Source: Chryseosolibacter sp044507115 (lineage in GTDB: Bacteria; Bacteroidota; Bacteroidia; Cytophagales; Cyclobacteriaceae). From it: a DNA stretch of 22,100 nucleotides. The stretch covers positions 1 through 22,100 of the forward strand of contig JBIQJZ010000036.1 of the NCBI GenBank assembly GCA_044507115.1, given 5' to 3'. A model generated the notes under the pieces. That model was not told where the DNA came from. It saw only the letters and a list, made by a program, of their open reading frames with translations, and searched no databases. Made by a program: the position numbers and the translations under genes. Shown in pieces: positions 16,738 through 22,100 of the stretch. Positions within the stretch are counted from its first letter, which is position 1. Every line of letters starts with the position of its first letter.

Positions 16738-16753
16738 GATCCGTTTTAGGATC
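16738..16753. promoter_or_regulatory. Short second hairpin in the susC leader
   Basis: GATCC (16738-16742) and GGATC (16749-16753) form a five-base stem around the loop GTTTTA, two bases after the larger structure. Alone it would be unremarkable. Its position between the large hairpin and the susC start makes it worth noting as part of the same leader. Confidence 0.3.
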
Positions 16754-16795
16754 CAATCATTTGGAAATTGATGAATTAACGCAGCCATTAAAATT

Positions 16796-19700
16796 ATGGA
16801 ATTTAATGCTATTATCCTACCCACTCCATGGGCGGGAAGAGGCGCCTTTCCGCCTCTCGTCAGAAAAATAGTCAAAGTTATGAAGCTCACTTTTGTTCTG
16901 ATGATTATTGGTATGTTACAGGTGAATGCTGACGGGTTTGGTCAGATCAGCCTGGACAACAAGAATCGGTCGCTGAACTTAGTCTTCAAGGACATTGAGA
17001 AACAATCGGATTACGTATTCTTCTTCCGCGACGTTGACGACTACAAGGTTGATGTCCGGGTGCACAATGGTTCTGTTGAGGAGGCACTGAACGCCACACT
17101 CAGCGGTCTTCCACTAACCTACAAGATCATTGGAAAAACCATCGTTGTCCGGAAGGTCATCGCTCAGGGGTTTACTGTCCGGGGATCTGTATTCGACACG
17201 AAGGGCGAGCCACTCGTTGGCGCGACGATCAAAATACAGGGCACGTCGGAGGGTACAATCACCGATGCCGATGGATCTTTTTCACTGGTAGTGGCTGACA
17301 ATGCTGCGCTCCTGGAGTTTAGCTATATCGGCTATATGCCTAAAGTGATTAGTGCCACCGATCGGGAAGCATTGGCGCGGGTTGAGTTGGAAGAGGATGC
17401 TACTACGCTCAGCGAAGTCGTCTTCACCGGGATGACCGAGATTGATAAGCGGTTTTTTACGGGCGCAACAGACCGCCTTGTCGCGGAGGATATACAGCTT
17501 GCGGGTTCTCCGGACATCAGCCGGTCATTGGAAGGACGCTCTGCCGGCGTCACTGTGCAGAACGTTTCAGGTACCTTCGGTACGGCTCCCAAGATCAGGA
17601 TACGTGGAGCTACTTCCATCTATGGAAACTCAAAACCCCTGTGGGTAGTCGACGGTGTCATCATGCAGGACGTAATGGAAGTCAGTGCTGACGACCTTTC
17701 GTCCGGTAATATCAATACTCTCGTGAGCTCCGCTATCGCAGGCTTAAATGCTAACGATATTGAAAGCATCAGCATTTTGAAAGACGGATCAGCAACTTCC
17801 ATCTATGGCGCGAAGGCTATGGCGGGAGTAATCGTAGTTACTACCAAGCGCGGACGTGCTGGATCAGCATCAATTAACTACACTGGACAGTTTACAACGA
17901 GACTGATTCCTTCATACAGGAACTTCAACATCATGAACTCCCAGGAGCAAATGGGAGTCTATCAGGAAATGGAGCAGAAAGGCTGGCTCAATTATTCCTC
18001 GGTGCACAATGCAAGAAATAGTGGGGTGTACGGGAAGATGTATCAGCTGATCAATACAGTGGACCCCGCAACGGGTGAATTTGCGTTGGCAAACACGGAA
18101 GCCGCGAGAAACGCCTATCTGCGCGAGGCTGAAATGCGGAACACGGACTGGTTTAGGGAACTGTTTTCTTCTGCGCCGATGCAGGACCATTCTCTAAGCA
18201 TGTCGGGTGGTACGGACAAATCGACCTATTATGTTTCACTGAGTGCCATTCAAGATCCAGGATGGACACCGGCCAGTAGCCTTAAGCGTTACACAGCGAG
18301 CCTTACCCTTGATCACATGATCAATGAAAAGCTGTCCGTGAACTTGCACGCAAAGGCTTACACCCGTAATCAGGAAGCTCCGGGTACGATGAACCGGCAA
18401 ATTGATAACGTATACGGAGAAGTGTTCCGCAATTTCGATATCAACCCCTACTACTACGCTCTGAATACCTCGAGAACGTTAGATCCGAATGAATTTTACA
18501 CGCGCGATTATGCGCCATTCAATATCAAACATGAGTTGAAGTCTAACTACATGGATCTAAATGAGGTATCTACGCTCTTCAAGGGTGAACTGGATTGGAC
18601 TCCGATGAAGGGACTGGGCTTTAAGTTCATGGGTAACATCAAGAATGTGGGCTCGAGCATGGAGCATCACGTCTATGATAACGCGAACCAGGCCCTGGCG
18701 TACAGAGCGATGCAAACTACAATCATCGCCAATGCAAACCCTTATCTGTGGGATGACCCTACGCTGCCTTACGACCTCCCGATTTCTTTGCTTCCTGAGG
18801 GTGGTATTTATGAGCGCAATGACAATCGTCTGAACGGGTTCGACGTAAGGGCTTCAGCTAGCTATCAGACTGACTTCGACCACAGTGAACATGAGCTATC
18901 AGTCTACGCAGGAACCGAGTTCAACTCGGTTGATCGCAATGCTACATGGTTCAGGGGCTGGGGGCGTCAATACGATATGGGCAGTGCGCCGTTTATCATC
19001 TATCAAGCCTTTCAAAGTTGGCAAAGCAAGGGAGAAGACTACTACTCTGTTTCAGACCGCAAAAGGCGCGATGAGGCTTTCTTCGCTCAGGCAAGCTACT
19101 CTTACAAGGAAAGGTACACGCTTAATCTTACCGGTCGCTATGAAGGTAGCAACCAGATGGGAAAATCGAGACAATCAAGGTGGCTGCCGACCTGGAATAT
19201 TGGCGGTCTCTGGAACCTCGGTGATGAGGGATTTCTCCAGGGTGTGAAGTCAACACTATCATTGTCTCATGCGGTGGTGCGTGCGTCGTATAGCCTAACG
19301 GCGGCGGCACCTCCGACGAGTGTCTCAACTGCGGTGATTTATGCCAGTGAGAATACGTGGCGTACCGATCCCGAGACAAATGAGCCTGCTTTGAGAATAT
19401 CGGACATCGGCAATCAATCCCTGACGTACGAGAAGAAGCGGGAACTGAATGTCGGGGCGGACCTCGGTTTCAGGAACAACCGCATCAACCTTTCAATAGA
19501 CGGATGGAAGCGTCATAACTATGATTTGATCGGCTACCTGTCAGTAATGGGTATGGGCGGCCAGATTGATAAGAGAGGAAATATTGCGACGATGGATTCG
19601 CATGGTGTTGATGCGACACTCTCCATCCAAAATATCAATCGGAGAGATTTCAAGTGGACGACGAATATTACGTTTGCAAAGTTCACCACAAAAGTTACTG

Positions 19701-20434
19701 AGTTGGATACCCGGTCGCGGATCATCGACCTGATTACAGGGACTGGATTTGCCCGGGAGGGTTATTCTCACCGGACGTTATTTTCAATTCCTTTTGCGGG
19801 CCTAAGTGAGGATGGACTTCCACTGGTCTATGATCATACACAAGAGGCCGGAAGCTACATCTACTTTCAGGATCGGGAACAGCTGGACTTTCTCGTAGAA
19901 GCGGGTCCTGTTGAACCGACCCTAACCGGTGGTTTTGGAAATATCTTCCGCTACAAGGGGTTAAGCCTGAACGTCTTCTTGACGTACTCCTTTGGAAACA
20001 AGCTGCGCTTGGCTCCAGTGTTTACAGATAATTATTCGGATCTGTCGGCAATGCCTAAGGAGTACAAGAACCGCTGGATCTTGCCGGGCGATGAGGCTTT
20101 TACGTACATACCTACGTTGGCGGCCAATCGGCAGCAGTCGGTATCGACGAATCAGACACGGTATTCGTATTCGGCCTACAATTATACCACTGTGCGTGTT
20201 GCTGACGGCGGCTTCGTACGACTTAAGCAGATCACATTGGGATACGATCTTCCGCAGAGTTTGATCGCCCCTCTCGGATTCAAGACCCTGTCACTGCGAG
20301 CAGAGGCAACCAATCTGTTCTTGTTGTATGCCGACAAGAAGCTGAACGGACAGGATCCGGAATTCTACAACAGCGGAGGAGTCGCGTCTCCCGTGCCGCG
20401 GCAAGTTACCTTTACCGTATCACTTGGACTATAA
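16796..20434 (+). CDS. SusC/RagA-family TonB-dependent receptor with STN signalling domain
   Basis: The 1212-residue outer-membrane protein starts with a basic leader, then a signal sequence (MKLTFVLMIIGMLQVNADG, from residue 29). Residues about 52-120 form an STN domain (SLNLVFKDIEKQSDYVFFF, VRVHNGSVEEALNATL), which in this family contacts FecR. Residues about 126-200 are a carboxypeptidase-regulatory-like domain (VRGSVFDTKGEPLVGATI). A TonB plug follows (SRSLEGRSAGVTVQNVSG, KIRIRGATSIYGNSKPLWV), then a 22-strand-type barrel ending FTVSLGL. With the SusD lipoprotein 11 bases downstream it should import an oligomeric nutrient by TonB energy. ATG 16880 is an alternative start. Confidence 0.95.
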   Translation: MEFNAIILPTPWAGRGAFPPLVRKIVKVMKLTFVLMIIGMLQVNADGFGQISLDNKNRSLNLVFKDIEKQSDYVFFFRDVDDYKVDVRVHNGSVEEALNATLSGLPLTYKIIGKTIVVRKVIAQGFTVRGSVFDTKGEPLVGATIKIQGTSEGTITDADGSFSLVVADNAALLEFSYIGYMPKVISATDREALARVELEEDATTLSEVVFTGMTEIDKRFFTGATDRLVAEDIQLAGSPDISRSLEGRSAGVTVQNVSGTFGTAPKIRIRGATSIYGNSKPLWVVDGVIMQDVMEVSADDLSSGNINTLVSSAIAGLNANDIESISILKDGSATSIYGAKAMAGVIVVTTKRGRAGSASINYTGQFTTRLIPSYRNFNIMNSQEQMGVYQEMEQKGWLNYSSVHNARNSGVYGKMYQLINTVDPATGEFALANTEAARNAYLREAEMRNTDWFRELFSSAPMQDHSLSMSGGTDKSTYYVSLSAIQDPGWTPASSLKRYTASLTLDHMINEKLSVNLHAKAYTRNQEAPGTMNRQIDNVYGEVFRNFDINPYYYALNTSRTLDPNEFYTRDYAPFNIKHELKSNYMDLNEVSTLFKGELDWTPMKGLGFKFMGNIKNVGSSMEHHVYDNANQALAYRAMQTTIIANANPYLWDDPTLPYDLPISLLPEGGIYERNDNRLNGFDVRASASYQTDFDHSEHELSVYAGTEFNSVDRNATWFRGWGRQYDMGSAPFIIYQAFQSWQSKGEDYYSVSDRKRRDEAFFAQASYSYKERYTLNLTGRYEGSNQMGKSRQSRWLPTWNIGGLWNLGDEGFLQGVKSTLSLSHAVVRASYSLTAAAPPTSVSTAVIYASENTWRTDPETNEPALRISDIGNQSLTYEKKRELNVGADLGFRNNRINLSIDGWKRHNYDLIGYLSVMGMGGQIDKRGNIATMDSHGVDATLSIQNINRRDFKWTTNITFAKFTTKVTELDTRSRIIDLITGTGFAREGYSHRTLFSIPFAGLSEDGLPLVYDHTQEAGSYIYFQDREQLDFLVEAGPVEPTLTGGFGNIFRYKGLSLNVFLTYSFGNKLRLAPVFTDNYSDLSAMPKEYKNRWILPGDEAFTYIPTLAANRQQSVSTNQTRYSYSAYNYTTVRVADGGFVRLKQITLGYDLPQSLIAPLGFKTLSLRAEATNLFLLYADKKLNGQDPEFYNSGGVASPVPRQVTFTVSLGL
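16838..16857. promoter_or_regulatory. GC-rich hairpin at the susC 5' end
   Basis: AGAGGCG (16838-16844) pairs with CGCCTCT (16851-16857) around a six-base loop. It lies about 40 bases into susC if ATG 16796 is used. If translation starts at ATG 16880 it would instead lie 22 bases upstream of that start, close to the ribosome site. A role in limiting initiation is possible but unproven. Confidence 0.35.
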
Positions 20435-20445
20435 CGCATCAGATT

Positions 20446-22038
20446 ATGAACAGAATATATATCTACACACTTACACTTCTGCTCTCGCTCTGCGGATCGT
20501 CGTGTAACGATTTTCTGGATGAAATTCCTGATAATCGAGTGGAGCTGAATTCCGAAGCAAAGATGAACCAGCTTCTCCTGGGGAGTTACACCAGGAATCT
20601 ACCGTTGGTAGTTGCCGAATTTCTTTCCGATAATGTTGATCACAAGACCGGAGTACTATTATCATCAGCACAACGGTATCAGGATGAAGCCTACGCCTGG
20701 GAAGATATTCAGGATGAAAGTGGGAATGACTCTCCCAAGGATGTCTGGGGTGCTGCCTACACTTCCATAGCTGCGGCAAACCAGGTGTTGCAGTCGATTG
20801 AAGAGCAAGGAAACCCGGTCGCTTTTGCGGCTCTGAAGGGCGAGGCTCTGATGCTGCGGGCGTTCAACCATTTTCTACTGGTGAATCTCTACGGCCTCCA
20901 CTATAATGATGTTACCTCCGAGACTGATCCCGGTATCGTGTATATGGAAGCTCCTGAAACTGATCTCAACCCCCACTACGAGCGCGAATCTGTAGCCGAG
21001 ATTTATCGAAAGCTGGTACGCGATATTGAGGAAGCTCTCCCGCTCATCCGGGATGACATCTACAAGTATCCTAAGTACCGTTTCAACCGTCAGGCCTCGC
21101 TGGCTTTTGCGGCGCGTGTTAACCTGTACTACGGAAAGTACGATAAGGTGATCGCGTATGCAAACCAGCTCTTTGGCAACAATCCGGCCTCTCTGATGAG
21201 AGATAAGTACCACTTTAAGTCAATGACGCGTGACTTTGCCATATTCGCGCAGGAGTTTACGAGTCTTTCTTCACCGGCAAACTTCTTGTTGTTGACACCT
21301 GTATCCACTGCCAGGACCTACTTTGGCAATTACACTACGGCGAAGTTGTACCAGCACACGTATTTTATTGCTGATCACGAGACGACCAGGAGTCCGGGAC
21401 CATGGGGATCGTACCGGAATTCGGTTCCCTATACTTTCAATATTCACTCCTCGAGTTTTACGTCCAGCAACTACAATGCGCAGCCGCATATTTACGGTGC
21501 CTTTAGAACGACTAACCCGATTGCCAATACGGGCGTCAACTATGCGACCTTCGTAACGTTTTGGGCGGAGGAAACATTGCTCTGTCGTGCGGAGGCCTAC
21601 ATTGCAAAAGGGGAATTTGATAAGGCAACAGCAGATTTAGCGCTTTGGATGGATTATCAAATCGATCCGAGTATTAATGTGACATTGACGCGGGAGCTTA
21701 TCAATGACTACTACGGCAACCTGGCGTATTTCGAGCCCGAAGCGCCGACTCCGAAGAAGCGACTGAATCCACTGAACATGACAATCACCAGCGAGGAGCA
21801 GGAGAATTTCCTCCATTGCCTGCTGCATTTCCGCAGGATCGAAACGATCAGTCTTGGATTACGGTGGTATGACGTCAAACGATTCGGTATTGAGATACAT
21901 CGCCGGGATATCGAGAAAGTTGCGGGTGGTGATGAGTTTGTGCGGGTAACAGACGTGTTGACGTTGAATGATCCGCGCAGGGCTCTGCAAATCCCGCCGG
22001 ATGTTATCAGTGCGGGAATGACACCGACCCCGCGATAA
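20446..22038 (+). CDS. SusD/RagB-family outer-membrane lipoprotein
   Basis: The 530-residue protein has a short lipoprotein signal (YIYTLTLLLSLCGSSC, Cys20) followed by NDFLDEIPDNR, the typical SusD beginning. The SusD helical TPR-like core is visible (VWGAAYTSIAAANQVLQSIEE, GEALMLRAFNHFLLVNLYG), as is the conserved C-terminal block (RRIETISLGLRWYDVKRFG). It caps the SusC barrel and captures ligand at the cell surface. The PDNRVELNS start and the AEFLSDNVD segment resemble a SusD subtype often followed by a zinc-binding metallohydrolase lipoprotein. The gene is 11 bases behind susC and 31 bases before the next start, forming one operon. Confidence 0.94.
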   Translation: MNRIYIYTLTLLLSLCGSSCNDFLDEIPDNRVELNSEAKMNQLLLGSYTRNLPLVVAEFLSDNVDHKTGVLLSSAQRYQDEAYAWEDIQDESGNDSPKDVWGAAYTSIAAANQVLQSIEEQGNPVAFAALKGEALMLRAFNHFLLVNLYGLHYNDVTSETDPGIVYMEAPETDLNPHYERESVAEIYRKLVRDIEEALPLIRDDIYKYPKYRFNRQASLAFAARVNLYYGKYDKVIAYANQLFGNNPASLMRDKYHFKSMTRDFAIFAQEFTSLSSPANFLLLTPVSTARTYFGNYTTAKLYQHTYFIADHETTRSPGPWGSYRNSVPYTFNIHSSSFTSSNYNAQPHIYGAFRTTNPIANTGVNYATFVTFWAEETLLCRAEAYIAKGEFDKATADLALWMDYQIDPSINVTLTRELINDYYGNLAYFEPEAPTPKKRLNPLNMTITSEEQENFLHCLLHFRRIETISLGLRWYDVKRFGIEIHRRDIEKVAGGDEFVRVTDVLTLNDPRRALQIPPDVISAGMTPTPR

Positions 22039-22069
22039 ATGTCAGTATCAGATATTAAAAGAGCATCTT

Positions 22070-22100
22070 ATGAAAAAGATAATGATATACACGCTTTCCT
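22070..22100 (+). CDS. 5' end of a secreted protein or lipoprotein gene (partial)
   Basis: An ATG at 22070 opens a frame reading MKKIMIYTLS to the window edge: a basic residue pair followed by hydrophobic residues, as in a signal peptide. It lies 31 bases after susD on the same strand. From memory of loci with this SusD subtype, the product may be the substrate-import-associated zinc metallohydrolase lipoprotein, but only ten residues are present and nothing in them proves this. Confidence 0.55.
   Translation, partial: MKKIMIYTLS

Noticed and set aside
16621..16890. Minus-strand open frame of 89 codons across the fecR-susC spacer
   Set aside because: It overlaps the susC start and the hairpin region, has no recognisable domain and would be antisense to the operon; more likely chance.

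Overview
The window looks like a chromosomal segment of a Bacteroidetes (Bacteroidota) genome, probably a carbohydrate-degrading member of the Cytophagia or Chitinophagia. The evidence is a SusC/SusD pair preceded by a FecR-type anti-sigma factor and an ECF sigma factor, a LytS/LytTR two-component pair with a periplasmic TPR sensor, PorT-like beta-barrel and LemA proteins, many lipoproteins, and one promoter-like site of the Bacteroidetes type (-7 TAnnTTTG). No RNA gene, insertion sequence, CRISPR array or phage gene is visible. Genes are tightly packed and no gene-free stretch exceeds 300 bases.

Region A (1-9718) looks like a sugar or sugar-acid catabolic neighbourhood. The tail of an unidentified gene, an FG-GAP/VCBS lipoprotein and a YvaA/YdgJ-like Gfo/Idh/MocA oxidoreductase are chained by ATGA overlaps. 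A secreted protein on the opposite strand has a discoidin (F5/8C) domain and a putative alpha/alpha-toroid domain of unassigned activity. Divergent from it is an operon of three genes: a membrane protein fusing DUF2231, a planctomycete-type cytochrome c domain and leucine-rich repeats; a DapA/NanA-family lyase; and a sodium/solute symporter. A plausible reading is outer-surface glycan binding and cleavage, uptake by the symporter, and intracellular oxidation and aldol or dehydratase chemistry. The substrate cannot be read from the sequence.

Region B (9741-14084) holds a minus-strand LemA/lipoprotein pair and, divergent from it, a TPR histidine kinase and LytTR response regulator whose genes overlap. 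The kinase gene has a good Bacteroidetes-type promoter candidate.

Region C (14097-22100) is a cell-surface-signalling nutrient-uptake locus. An ECF sigma factor and a PorT-like barrel protein lie on the minus strand. Divergent from them are FecR, an STN-domain SusC and a SusD of the type that often precedes a zinc metallohydrolase lipoprotein. The next gene starts with a signal peptide and runs off the window. The divergent placement of sigma and anti-sigma, and a cluster of inverted repeats between fecR and susC, are the least ordinary features here. I saw no clear evidence of a wholly new system. The best leads are the unassigned toroid protein, the DUF2231-cytochrome-LRR fusion operon and the structured susC leader.
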